DNA from: Desulfonatronospira sp.
GTDB lineage: Bacteria; Desulfobacterota; Desulfovibrionia; Desulfovibrionales; Desulfonatronovibrionaceae
Length of the DNA stretch: 21,302 nucleotides
Direction: 5' to 3'
Assembly (NCBI GenBank): GCA_003563255.1
Contig: PWSL01000187.1
Location: 1 to 21,302, forward strand
Position numbers and translations under genes: made by a program. The notes beneath the pieces were generated by a model, which saw only the letters and a program-made list of their open reading frames with translations, was not told the DNA's origin and did no database searches. Positions 13,636-21,302 of this stretch are shown piece after piece. Within the stretch, counting starts at the first letter, position 1, and each line of letters starts with the position of its first letter.

Positions 13636-15411
13636 GTGTCGACGTTGCCGCACATTTCATCTTATTCCAGGATATACTACGGCCAGGATCCGTACCTGGA
13701 CGCCTGGCTTCTGCATTTCATGCTGGAAAACAACATTGAGCATCTGGTAAATCCCAGGGTCAATGCCTCGGCTGAACAGCTGCGCTTTATGGTGGATATT
13801 AACGAAGGTCAGCTTTTCACCCCCTGTACTGACTGGATGTTCGCCAATCTCCTGCAGACCAGGATGAGCCCTGAGCTCAAAAAAGAATACCTCGAGATAT
13901 GGAAGAAACTGATTTTTTTGATTAGAAATTACTCCAGCGATGATTTTATTAAAAAAAAGGTCCTTTCCCTGTGCAGGCACATCTTCGGCAAGGTACTCAG
14001 ATCTCCATTCATGATTCCATCCAGGCTGCATAAAAGAATGCTGGATATATTTCTGAGCCAGAACTCCCTGCAGGACCCCTATCTGGAGCGCAAATGCGCT
14101 TATAACCGCAGGGCCCTGGAATTTATGCATACCCCCGGGTTTTTCAGGTTTATCAGTTCCTGCCCCAGCTCCACTATGAGCTGCGAACGGATTCAGGACC
14201 TGCGCTGGGAACTGGATCTTCTCGAGCTAAAGCGCTTTTTTTGCCTGTCCACTTGGGACAGCATCTGGAGAGAAGAGGATTTCACCCCGGACCAGCAGGA
14301 GATTGAACAGGAACTGAGCCGTATATGGCAGGGTTTCAGGGAAGTGATGACCAGGCTGTTCGGCCCGGAAAACGTGTACCGGCTCAAGATCCTTTACCTT
14401 CCAAGCCAGAGCGGAGGTCTGGTTTTTGATATGCAGGTGATTTATAATCTCATCCGCCAGGGGCACAAGGTAACTCTAGCCCTCAAGGAGGGTTTTTACT
14501 ATGAGTATCCTACATTATGGGACAGCTATGCCGATAATATCCAGGCTCACCTGCTCACGGACGCCAGTATTATCGAGGAAAGCCAGGCCTCCAAGAATGA
14601 ATTTTTAAAAAAACAAAGAGAAAACAATCTGGTGGTGATTTCCGACGGCAGCCGGGAGAGGCTGAACCTGTACCGGACCAGTGTCACTTTTTCCAGGGCA
14701 TGGAAAGAATCCGATCTGATCATTGCCAAAGGCCTTGGTAATTACCGTAGGCTGATACAGAACTCACATTATTTCACCCGGGATATCCTGTGTCTTTACC
14801 GGGATGATCATAATGAGGTGCAGTTCGAATTCAAAGCCAAAAGTATCAGGGTACGCAAGATCACTGAAAAGGAAATCCTGGCCAAGGCCGAAAAAATTAA
14901 ACGCCAGATGGCAGAAGCCAGAATGCAGGGTCAGATGGTCCTGTTTTACAGCGCCATCATTGGGAGCATTCCCGGTCAGACAAAAACGGCTCTGAGGGTG
15001 CTCAATACGTTTGTGGACTATATGCGCAGCCGCACGTCGGGTACTTTTATAATCAACCCGGCCGAGCATTTTGAGCAGGGCATGGATGGGGACGATCTTA
15101 TGTACATGTGGGAGATTGTGCAGCGCAGCGGACTCATCGACGTCTGGAGGTTTCAGAGTGTCCGCGACATTGAAAAGAGTTTCGAGCTGATGGGAGAGCG
15201 TGTCCCGCCTGTGTGGGCCGGAAAGGATGCCACTTTTTCCACAGGATGCACCAAGGAGATGCACATTGCCCTGGATGTACAGAAAAAGTATCCTGAAATG
15301 CAGATTATCGGCCCCGGTCCGGAGCAGTTTTTCCGGCGCAGAGAATATGGAGTGGGCAAGTTTTTTGACGTGAATATTGACAAGGAGCCGGGCAAATATG
15401 GCAGGTTTTAG
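13636..15411 (+). CDS. ARMT1-like (DUF89-fold) domain protein of unknown function, large
   Basis: This 591-residue protein is not firmly recognised. Residues about 249-390 resemble the ARMT1/DUF89 fold: LKILYLPSQSGGLVFDMQVI, then GHKVTLALKEG, NNLVVISDGS and SDLIIAKGLGNYRRL (KGLGN at 365-369). In typical DUF89 proteins the first block reads DNxGE and binds metal; here it is SQSGG, so metal-dependent phosphatase or methyltransferase chemistry may be lost or changed. The N-terminal 250 residues are helical. The C-terminal 180 (VLFYSAIIGSIPGQTKTALR, GTFIINPAEHFEQGMDGDD, DATFSTGCTKEMH) match nothing I know. GTG at 13636 is chosen as start because AGGGGG lies five bases before it; an ATG at 13573 would overlap nadK by 61 bases without a ribosome site. 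It overlaps mltA by 14 bases. Confidence 0.8.
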   Translation: MSTLPHISSYSRIYYGQDPYLDAWLLHFMLENNIEHLVNPRVNASAEQLRFMVDINEGQLFTPCTDWMFANLLQTRMSPELKKEYLEIWKKLIFLIRNYSSDDFIKKKVLSLCRHIFGKVLRSPFMIPSRLHKRMLDIFLSQNSLQDPYLERKCAYNRRALEFMHTPGFFRFISSCPSSTMSCERIQDLRWELDLLELKRFFCLSTWDSIWREEDFTPDQQEIEQELSRIWQGFREVMTRLFGPENVYRLKILYLPSQSGGLVFDMQVIYNLIRQGHKVTLALKEGFYYEYPTLWDSYADNIQAHLLTDASIIEESQASKNEFLKKQRENNLVVISDGSRERLNLYRTSVTFSRAWKESDLIIAKGLGNYRRLIQNSHYFTRDILCLYRDDHNEVQFEFKAKSIRVRKITEKEILAKAEKIKRQMAEARMQGQMVLFYSAIIGSIPGQTKTALRVLNTFVDYMRSRTSGTFIINPAEHFEQGMDGDDLMYMWEIVQRSGLIDVWRFQSVRDIEKSFELMGERVPPVWAGKDATFSTGCTKEMHIALDVQKKYPEMQIIGPGPEQFFRRREYGVGKFFDVNIDKEPGKYGRF

Positions 15412-16642
15412 ACAAAGGGACGCAGCATTCACAGGTTGCAATGTAAAGTTTGTCGGTCGGATAATTGTTGTTTTTCTGTTTGTATTGCTTGTATGGGGAT
15501 GTGCCCCGAAAGAGCCGGTTCTGAAACCGGAACCCGTGGATATTCCACCCCTTTTCGCCCCTGTGGATGGCCATGATGTTGTGGGGCTTCTTCAGAAAGA
15601 CCTGGAGGAGCAGGGGCTGGAAAGCTGGATGGACCTGGCTCCAGCCCTGGAAAAGAGCCTTTATTACGTCAGGACCAGGGATGAAGGCCGAAAAGCGGTT
15701 TGCGAACCAAAGCTCTGCATTACCTGGGGGGAGATCAAGGACACCCTGGAGTTGTTTCTTCTTCTATTGCCTGATATCGACCGCAACCCGAGGCTGCTTA
15801 AGCATTATTTCGATTTTTACGCGGTCAACCCGGATGTGCTGCTGACCGGATATTACGAACCCGAGCTCAGGGCTGCCAGGGAGCAGAAGGATGGTTTCAA
15901 TTATCCGGTGTATGGCAGACCGGATGATCTGCACAGGGTTGACCTGGGGCAGTTTCACCCCCGCTGGGAAGGTCAGAGGCTTTCATACAGACTGGTGAAC
16001 GGTGAAATCAAGCCATATTTCAGCAGGGCCGAAATAGACCGGGGAGGCGTACTCTCCGGACGCGGACTGGAGATAGCCTGGGTAGAAGATCCTATCGATC
16101 TTTTCTTTCTACATATTCAGGGTTCGGGCAGGCTGAAGTATCCCGATGGTACTTACGAACACGTCCTGTACGCGGATCAGAACGGCCGCCAGTATGTGGC
16201 TCTGGGCAGGGTCCTGGTTGAGCTGGGCTATCTGGAGCAGGGCGGGGTGAGTATGCAGTCAATAAGGGAGGTACTCCGGTCAAACCCGGATATAAAGCAT
16301 GATCTCATGGCCGCCAACCTCAGCTATATTTTTTTTCACCTGGATGATGAGGGCCCAAGGGGTGCCACGGGCCAGATTCTTACCCCCTGGATCAGCGTGG
16401 CCAGTGACCCGGACCTTATCCCCTGGGGGTCTCTCATGATAATAGATGCAGAACTGCCGGAATACCAGGGCCAACAGACCCGCATCAGGGGGCCGGTAAC
16501 TTCCCAGGACACCGGTGGAGCTATCAGGGGCAGACACCTTGACCTGTTCTGCGGTTTCGGGGAGAGGCCTGAATTTATTGCCGGCAAGATGAGCGGCAGG
16601 GCCGATGTTTATCTAATGGTTCGCAAACATGGTAAGAATTAA
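15398..16642 (+). CDS. mltA: MltA, membrane-bound lytic murein transglycosylase A
   Basis: This 414-residue lipoprotein cuts peptidoglycan glycan strands, leaving anhydro ends. A signal segment (IIVVFLFVLLVWGC) places the lipid on Cys35; the W before GC is atypical for a lipobox. The MltA body runs from LLTGYYEPEL (about 148) through LFFLHIQGSGRLKYPDG to the C-terminal 3D domain, where DTGGAIRGRHLD holds D371 and D382, spaced 11 apart like D297 and the catalytic D308 of the E. coli enzyme. The ATG at 15398 lies inside the end of the previous gene with AAGGAG somewhat far upstream; a TTG at 15377 is in frame but less likely. It overlaps the RelA/SpoT start by 14 bases, so the two may be translationally coupled. 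Confidence 0.94.
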   Translation: MAGFRQRDAAFTGCNVKFVGRIIVVFLFVLLVWGCAPKEPVLKPEPVDIPPLFAPVDGHDVVGLLQKDLEEQGLESWMDLAPALEKSLYYVRTRDEGRKAVCEPKLCITWGEIKDTLELFLLLLPDIDRNPRLLKHYFDFYAVNPDVLLTGYYEPELRAAREQKDGFNYPVYGRPDDLHRVDLGQFHPRWEGQRLSYRLVNGEIKPYFSRAEIDRGGVLSGRGLEIAWVEDPIDLFFLHIQGSGRLKYPDGTYEHVLYADQNGRQYVALGRVLVELGYLEQGGVSMQSIREVLRSNPDIKHDLMAANLSYIFFHLDDEGPRGATGQILTPWISVASDPDLIPWGSLMIIDAELPEYQGQQTRIRGPVTSQDTGGAIRGRHLDLFCGFGERPEFIAGKMSGRADVYLMVRKHGKN

Positions 16643-18791
16643 CGAAATACTGGACAAAGTCTCCAGTTATCTTTCGGGCCCTGACCAGGCCCTTATTCAA
16701 AAGGCATACGTGTTTTCAGCGTCGGCCCACGCCGGACAGATCCGTCTCAGCGGAGAACCCTACCTGTCGCATCCGCTGGTGGTATCGGATATGCTGGCTG
16801 ACATGCACCTGGATGCAGACACCATAGCTGCAGGTCTTCTGCACGACACCGTGGAGGATACGAAGGTCAGCCTGGAGGAAGTCCGGGACCAGTTTGGCGA
16901 AGAGGTGGCCAGGATAGTCAAGGGCGTGACCAAGATCGGCAAAATGAGCTTTGACTCCAAGGAAGAGGTCCAGGCCGAGAATATCCGCAAGATGATTCTG
17001 GCTATGGCCGATGATATCCGGGTCATCCTGGTGAAGCTGGCTGATCGCCTGCACAACATGAGAACCCTGGAGCACCAGAGCGTCGTGAAGCAGAAGGCTG
17101 TGGCCCAGGAAACCATGGATATCTATGCCCCCCTGGCCAACAGGCTGGGGCTTTACCGCCTCAAGATTCAGCTGGAGGACCTGAGCCTTCGTTACATGAA
17201 GCCTGATGTGTATTTTCAGATCCAGGAAGGTATCAACAAGCAGAAATTTGTCGGGAAGCAATACATCCAGAAGGTCTGCCAAAACATCGAGGAGATCCTG
17301 GAGAAAAACGCTATCCAGGGCCGTATTTCAGGACGTCTTAAGCATATATACAGTATCTACCACAAAATGGTGCAGCAGGGACTCAGCCTGGACCAGGTTT
17401 TTGATATAATTGCTTTCAGGGTGCTGGTGAAGAGCGTAAAGGACTGTTATGCCGTGCTGGGCCTGGTACACTCCATCTGGAAGCCGGTACCGGGGCGTTT
17501 CAAGGATTATATCTCCATGCCCAAGGCCAATATGTACCAGAGTCTGCATACCACAGTCATTGGCCCCGACGGGGAGCGCATCGAAATCCAGATTCGCACT
17601 GAGGAAATGCACAACATGGCCGAGTTCGGCGTGGCCTCGCACTGGCGTTACAAGGAGGACGGGAAAAACAGGTTCAAGGACAAGGATGCCGAGAGATTCG
17701 CCTGGCTGAGGCAGATACTTGACTGGCAGGAGGAACTCAAGGATCCCAGGGAGTTTATGGCTTCACTGCGTTTTGATCTCTTTGAAGACGAGGTTTACGT
17801 TTTTACTCCCAGGGGAGAGGTCAAAGAGCTTCCAGAAGGGGCGACACCAATCGACTTTGCCTACATGATCCATACTGAAGTGGGGGATCGTTGCGCCGGA
17901 GCCAAGGTCAACGGCAAACTTGTTCCTCTGAACACCGCCCTGAAAAACGGCGACACAGTGGAGATCATAACCGATTCCCACCGGCACCCCAGCCGGGACT
18001 GGCTGAGACTGGTCAAGACCGCCAAGGCCCGCACCAGGGTCAAGCAGTGGATCCGCAACGAAGAGCGTCAGCAGAGTATTGCCCTGGCCAAAGAAGTTTT
18101 GGAAAAGGAGGGGCGCAAGCTCGGCGTCAACATGAACAAGGTCCTCAAGCAGGGCCAACTGCAGCCCATAGCCCAGGACCTGTCCTACAAGTCCGTGGAG
18201 GACCTGCTGTCAGCAGTGGGCTATGCCAGGATTACCCCCAGGCAGGTACTGAACAGGCTTCTTCCCCGGGAAGAGGAAAGGCCGGTCAAAAGCGATCCAG
18301 CAGAGTACCAGGAACGGCAAGAGGAAAAACCAGCCCCCCCGGTGTCAAAAAAAGAGGGTGTGCAGATAAAAGGAGTGGGGGATGTGCTGGTGCGTTTTGC
18401 CAGGTGCTGCAATCCCCTGCCGGGCGACCCGATTGTGGGTTATATCAGCCGGGGCAGGGGCGTAACCATCCATACCACGGAATGCGCCAACTGCCAGGAG
18501 ATGGAACCGGAACGTAAACTGGAAGTTTCCTGGGCCGGGGAGACCGACAAGGATTTTCCCGCCAAGATCAAGATGCTGTGTCAGAACCGCAAAGGTGTCC
18601 TGGCCAAGATAAGCGGACTCTTGACCAAAGAAGACGTAAATATTGACGCGGGCACCTTCAAGTCCAACGTGGACGGCAAGACTGAAGTGGTCTTAACGGT
18701 CATGGTACAGGATTCAAAACATCTGTACTCAACCATTGAAAAGCTGCGCAGGCTGTCTGAAGTGCAGGAGGTAATGCGAATTGCGGAATAG
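16629..18791 (+). CDS. spoT: RelA/SpoT bifunctional (p)ppGpp synthetase/hydrolase
   Basis: This 720-residue long RSH enzyme makes and degrades the alarmone (p)ppGpp. The hydrolase HD domain is intact: H48, H72-D73, E76-D77 (LLHDTVED) and D139 (KLADRLHN). The synthetase domain runs from about 235 to 345 (GRLKHIYSIYHKM, YISMPKANMYQSLH, RIEIQIRTEEMHN). It has RFKD at 290-293, the RxKD signature of bifunctional enzymes rather than the ExDD of RelA-only ones. TGS follows at about 388-447 (VFTPRGEVKELPEGATPIDF), then a zinc-finger-like region with C593-C594, H615, C619 and C622, and a C-terminal ACT domain from about 645. The start is inside the end of mltA. As the only RSH in the window it could be the cell's main alarmone enzyme. 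Downstream lies a long palindrome. Confidence 0.96.
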   Translation: MVRINEILDKVSSYLSGPDQALIQKAYVFSASAHAGQIRLSGEPYLSHPLVVSDMLADMHLDADTIAAGLLHDTVEDTKVSLEEVRDQFGEEVARIVKGVTKIGKMSFDSKEEVQAENIRKMILAMADDIRVILVKLADRLHNMRTLEHQSVVKQKAVAQETMDIYAPLANRLGLYRLKIQLEDLSLRYMKPDVYFQIQEGINKQKFVGKQYIQKVCQNIEEILEKNAIQGRISGRLKHIYSIYHKMVQQGLSLDQVFDIIAFRVLVKSVKDCYAVLGLVHSIWKPVPGRFKDYISMPKANMYQSLHTTVIGPDGERIEIQIRTEEMHNMAEFGVASHWRYKEDGKNRFKDKDAERFAWLRQILDWQEELKDPREFMASLRFDLFEDEVYVFTPRGEVKELPEGATPIDFAYMIHTEVGDRCAGAKVNGKLVPLNTALKNGDTVEIITDSHRHPSRDWLRLVKTAKARTRVKQWIRNEERQQSIALAKEVLEKEGRKLGVNMNKVLKQGQLQPIAQDLSYKSVEDLLSAVGYARITPRQVLNRLLPREEERPVKSDPAEYQERQEEKPAPPVSKKEGVQIKGVGDVLVRFARCCNPLPGDPIVGYISRGRGVTIHTTECANCQEMEPERKLEVSWAGETDKDFPAKIKMLCQNRKGVLAKISGLLTKEDVNIDAGTFKSNVDGKTEVVLTVMVQDSKHLYSTIEKLRRLSEVQEVMRIAE

Positions 18792-18810
18792 CTCGCCAGA
18801 GATAAGGATG

Positions 18811-18972
18811 ACGTAACCATTCAGGGGATGCCGCTGTCTGCCTGGGGACTGTCCCGCACTTATTTTTTTCTGATGAGCAATATAAAGATGTGAGCGTTGG
18901 AAAAATAAGTGCGGGACAGTCCCCAGGCCTGGTGCCAGTAATCACCACCTAGGACCCCCTGAATGGTTACGT
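18811..18972. repeat. 162-bp nested palindrome between convergent genes: 17-bp outer and 28-bp inner inverted repeats
   Basis: The outer arms ACGTAACCATTCAGGGG (18811-18827) and CCCCTGAATGGTTACGT (18956-18972) are perfect complements. Inside, a perfect 28-bp inverted repeat (18840-18867 and 18901-18928) has the core GGGGACTGTCCCGCACTT and a 33-base loop. The inner arms start with GGGGAC like the inner repeat at 2429-2500 and look like a REP-type element. The right outer arm is followed by TTTTGATT, so the outer stem may serve as a terminator for the nadK-to-RelA/SpoT operon, whose last stop is at 18791. There is no open frame in it. Confidence 0.85.
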
Positions 18973-19006
18973 TTTGATTGGTCCGGCTGTTTCAACCCAT
19001 TGAGGG

Positions 19007-19426
19007 CTAAACACGCTGGATTTCGAAGTTGAGGTCTTCTCCGGCCAGGGGATGGTTGGCGTCCAGGGTAACAGTCTCATCCTTGACATCTACTATGACC
19101 GCCGGAAATTCCTGGCCTTCAGGGTGCCTGAGCATCAATTGCTGGCCTACGTTCTGGGGGATTTCGTCGGGGAATTTCTCCCTGGGGACATCAATAATCA
19201 TTTCATCACGGCGATCACCGTAGGCCTGGTCTTTTCCAATGGTTACCTGCTTGCTTTCACCCTGATCCATATCCCGAACAGCATCCTCAATGCCAGGGAT
19301 TACCTCGCCTTTTCCCATGGTAAACTCGAGAGGTTCCTTATCCTGGGAACTGTCAAAGACAGTACCGTCATTGAGCTTGCCGGTGTAATGCACTTTTACC
19401 TGGGTTCCGTCTTCTACTTTAGACAT
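19007..19426 (-). CDS. SlyD-like FKBP-type peptidyl-prolyl cis-trans isomerase
   Basis: This 139-residue protein is an FKBP isomerase of the SlyD type, which speeds proline cis-trans isomerisation and acts as a folding helper in the cytoplasm. The FKBP core has VKVHYTGKLNDGTVFDSS (10-27) and PLEFTMGKGEVIPGIEDAVR (32-51), then AYGDRRDEMIIDVPREKFPD (68-87), where the insert-in-flap chaperone domain begins, and DANHPLAGEDLNFEIQRV at the end. It lacks the His-rich, metal-binding tail of E. coli SlyD. AGGAG lies eight bases before the ATG. It follows the DUF1992 gene by 25 bases, so it is probably last in an rtcB-DUF1992-FKBP operon. Confidence 0.94.
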   Translation of the reverse strand: MSKVEDGTQVKVHYTGKLNDGTVFDSSQDKEPLEFTMGKGEVIPGIEDAVRDMDQGESKQVTIGKDQAYGDRRDEMIIDVPREKFPDEIPQNVGQQLMLRHPEGQEFPAVIVDVKDETVTLDANHPLAGEDLNFEIQRV

Positions 19427-19451
19427 CCATTTTCTCCTTTGGTTTTTTCAT

Positions 19452-19829
19452 TTACTTTTTTTTAATTCGAACCTTATTCACAATTTTTGGAAAATATTCC
19501 TGATGTTCTTCCAGGTTTATAGGCCGCTTTCTCATTATGTTCATCCTGGTGACCATGAGATTCAGTTTTTGAACGCGCTGGTAAGCCTCTTGCTCTTCCC
19601 GGCTGTTTTTCAAAAGCTCCCTGGTGTTGATTATTTCTTTCTGCAACTCCATTTCCGGAGGAACATAACCTGAGTTTTTCAAGATCTTGTAGGCGATGCG
19701 CATTTCCGGCGGAATATGTGAATCGTCTTTTAGTTCCAGGGGCTTGCCGCTTCCGGGAAGGTTGTCCAGCTCCCCTTTTTCCATCGCCTCCAGAATCCTT
19801 TCTTCTGCTTTTTTAGCAAAAATGTCCAA
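19452..19829 (-). CDS. DUF1992 (DnaJC28-like) domain protein, TTG start
   Basis: This 125-residue protein carries the DUF1992 domain found in DnaJ homologue subfamily C member 28 and in many bacterial proteins of unknown role. Residues 8-66 hold the whole signature: AEERILEAMEKGELDNLPGS, GKPLELKDD, PPEMRIAYKILKNSGYVPPE. The rest is a charged helix ending in a lysine-rich tail. No J domain is present. The only start that includes the conserved N-terminus is TTG at 19829, three bases after the rtcB stop, with AAGGG seven bases upstream inside the end of rtcB. Translation is probably coupled to rtcB. Function is unknown; a folding-related role is only suggested by the neighbouring FKBP gene. Confidence 0.88.
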   Translation of the reverse strand: MDIFAKKAEERILEAMEKGELDNLPGSGKPLELKDDSHIPPEMRIAYKILKNSGYVPPEMELQKEIINTRELLKNSREEQEAYQRVQKLNLMVTRMNIMRKRPINLEEHQEYFPKIVNKVRIKKK

Positions 19830-19832
19830 TTA

Positions 19833-21263
19833 TCAACCCTTTATACAGATCAAAGGTTTTAGTCGGGCCACCTTGCGGGCCAGAGAACTGTTGTGGCTGA
19901 CTTCCACCACCCGGCTGACATCCTTGTAAGCCTCCGGGGCTTCTTCTGAAAGCCCTTTGATACTGTGACCTCTGACTTGGATATTCATTTTTTGCAAATG
20001 GTCAATAACCTGTCGTCCGGGATATTTTTTGACCGCCTGCTTGCGGCTCATGCCCCTGCCGGCACCGTGGCAGGCAGAGCCGAAGCTGATATGCATGCCT
20101 TCAGTCGTGCCGGCCAGTATATAGGATGAGGTGCCCATGCTGCCACCTATGATGACAGGTTGTCCAGACTGACTGTATTCCAGGGGCAGGTCCGGGTGTC
20201 CAGGGCCAAAAGCCCTGGTGGCTCCCTTGCGATGAACAAACAGACGGGTTTTGCGGCCCTCAATCTCGTGCACCTCTTCCCTGCAGGTGTTGTGGCATAC
20301 ATCATAGAGCATGGAGGTACGGGCATCCGGAAATACTGTTTCAAAGGCCTCCCTGGCCAGGTGTGACAGTATCTGGCGGTTGGCCAGGGCACAGTTGATG
20401 GCTGCACGCATAGCCCCCAGGTACTGCTGTCCGGTGTCTGAAAAAATGGGGGCACAGGCCAGGTCCCGGTCGGGGAGACGAATCTTTTGTCTGGCTGCTT
20501 CCTGGACCATGAGACGGATGTATTCGGTGGCCACCTGATGCCCCAGTCCCCTGGAACCGCAATGGATACTCATGACTGTGTCGTCCTTGCGCAGGCCAAA
20601 GGCCCGGGCGGTGTTTTCATCGAAAATTTCCTGTATCGCCTGGATTTCCAGGTAGTGATTTCCGGAACCAAGGGTGCCCAGCTCCCGGTCCAGGCGTTTG
20701 CGGGCCTTGTCGCTCACCGCCCCGGGATCCGCCCCGTAAGCTGTGCCGCCTTCCTCGGTTTTTTCCAGGTCCGACCTTGTCCCGTAACCCCTGCCTACAG
20801 CCCATCTGCCTCCCTGGGCAAGCATCTGGTCCATTTCCTTGCTGGAAATTGTGAGCCCTTTTTTCGTGCCCAGACCCGCCGGGACATTCTGGTATAAAAG
20901 ATCCGCCAGGGCCTTGCCGGAAGAAATAACTCTGTCCTTATGAATTCCTGTGAGCAGGGTACGCACTCCACAGGCGATGTCGAACCCCACTCCTCCAGCA
21001 GAGACGATTCCTCCCTGGTGAGGGTCAAAGGCACCAACACCGCCTATGGGAAAGCCGTATCCGAGATGGGCGTCCGGCATGGCCAGCGCGCCATGGACTA
21101 TGCCCGGCAGAGTGGCCACATTGGCCAACTGCCTGAATACGTCCCCCTCCATGTCCGCCATGAGCTCATCATCGGCAAAGATGAAGCCCGGCACACGCAT
21201 GGGCCCTTCAGGTTCCAGGCGATGTACGTATGAAGATATTCTGGTAGGCTTTTGCATATCCAT
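19833..21263 (-). CDS. rtcB: RtcB, RNA-splicing ligase
   Basis: This 476-residue enzyme joins RNA ends carrying 2',3'-cyclic phosphate or 3'-phosphate to 5'-OH ends, using GTP and manganese. All metal and catalytic residues are visible: D95 and C98 in GGVGFDIACGVR, H203 in LGSGNHYLE, H234 in SIHCGSRGLGH, H324 in DVCHNTCREEVHE, and H399 in SACHGAGR, the histidine that takes the GMP. The numbering matches the Pyrococcus enzyme for the first four. Length is typical. No archease or rtcA gene is in the window. The ATG at 21263 has no clear Shine-Dalgarno; an in-frame ATG two codons later is equally possible. The terminal repeat at 21277-21296 lies only 13 bases upstream, so the promoter must lie in or beyond it. 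Confidence 0.97.
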   Translation of the reverse strand: MDMQKPTRISSYVHRLEPEGPMRVPGFIFADDELMADMEGDVFRQLANVATLPGIVHGALAMPDAHLGYGFPIGGVGAFDPHQGGIVSAGGVGFDIACGVRTLLTGIHKDRVISSGKALADLLYQNVPAGLGTKKGLTISSKEMDQMLAQGGRWAVGRGYGTRSDLEKTEEGGTAYGADPGAVSDKARKRLDRELGTLGSGNHYLEIQAIQEIFDENTARAFGLRKDDTVMSIHCGSRGLGHQVATEYIRLMVQEAARQKIRLPDRDLACAPIFSDTGQQYLGAMRAAINCALANRQILSHLAREAFETVFPDARTSMLYDVCHNTCREEVHEIEGRKTRLFVHRKGATRAFGPGHPDLPLEYSQSGQPVIIGGSMGTSSYILAGTTEGMHISFGSACHGAGRGMSRKQAVKKYPGRQVIDHLQKMNIQVRGHSIKGLSEEAPEAYKDVSRVVEVSHNSSLARKVARLKPLICIKG

Positions 21264-21276
21264 TGGTGTTGCTTAA

Positions 21277-21296
21277 TAACACTACAGCGACACTTT
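21277..21296. repeat. additional copy of the terminal repeat of the 2395-2545 element
   Basis: TAACACTACAGCGACACTTT is identical over 20 bases to the left end of the element between flgG and flgA. Relative to rtcB it lies in the same orientation and at a similar distance as the right arm does to flgA (13 and 27 bases before the start codon). A complete second element probably continues past the window edge. Confidence 0.8.
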
Positions 21297-21302
21297 GTAA
21301 AA

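Noticed and set aside
14530..14537. GCCGATAA inside the ARMT1-like gene
   Set aside because: The upstream TACATTAT is a poor -35 match and no gene starts nearby; it encodes part of the protein.
14764..15441. Long open frame on the minus strand opposite the ARMT1-like gene
   Set aside because: It mirrors a well-supported plus-strand gene with coupled starts and stops, and its translation shows no domain.
17891..18517. 208-codon open frame in a second plus-strand frame within the RelA/SpoT gene
   Set aside because: The main frame holds intact TGS and zinc-finger motifs; the alternative product is Gly/Arg/Gln/Pro-rich as expected of an out-of-frame reading.

Overview
The window looks like a chromosomal segment of a motile Deltaproteobacterium, most likely a Desulfovibrionales-type sulfate or sulfur reducer. 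That placement rests on gene content and order: a flgFG-AHIJN-KL cluster continuing into csrA-fliW, a neighbouring flgM, an M23-type FlgJ, and several REP-like palindromes. Very acidic insertions in FlgK and especially FlgL would fit a saline or alkaline habitat, but this is inference only. No species can be named from the sequence.

Layout. (1) 1-581, minus strand: the start of a SagB-type nitroreductase, cut by the window edge, with a clear sigma70-type promoter. (2) 680-11407, plus strand: a flagellar operon behind a sigma54-type -24/-12 site, encoding distal rod (FlgF, FlgG), P-ring and L-ring (FlgA, FlgI, FlgH), rod-cap/peptidoglycan hydrolase (FlgJ), export chaperone (FlgN), hook-filament junction proteins (FlgK, FlgL) and the CsrA/FliW switch. 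A 151-bp nested palindromic element separates flgG from flgA. (3) 11394-12448, minus strand: flgM (anti-sigma28) and an unrecognised 138-residue gene, each behind its own well-spaced sigma28-type promoter; flgM overlaps fliW tail to tail by 14 bp. (4) 12449-12790: a non-coding leader region with two competing inverted repeats. (5) 12791-18791, plus strand: a tight housekeeping operon of NAD kinase, an ARMT1/DUF89-like protein of unknown role, MltA lytic transglycosylase and a bifunctional RelA/SpoT enzyme. (6) 18811-18972: a second nested palindrome between convergent genes. (7) 19007-21263, minus strand: rtcB (RNA ligase), a DUF1992 gene with a TTG start, and a SlyD-like FKBP prolyl isomerase. 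(8) 21277-21296: another copy of the terminal repeat of the first palindromic element, just upstream of rtcB.

How it fits together. The flagellar genes follow assembly order. A sigma54 site would drive the rod/ring/junction operon, and sigma28 sites drive the late minus-strand genes, among them the sigma28 antagonist FlgM. CsrA and FliW couple export status to translation. The points most worth a second look are the sigma28-controlled gene of unknown function beside flgM, the related low-GC acidic modules inserted in both FlgK and FlgL, the two nested palindromes (one with a terminal repeat that recurs upstream of rtcB), and the ARMT1-like protein with an unfamiliar C-terminal domain.
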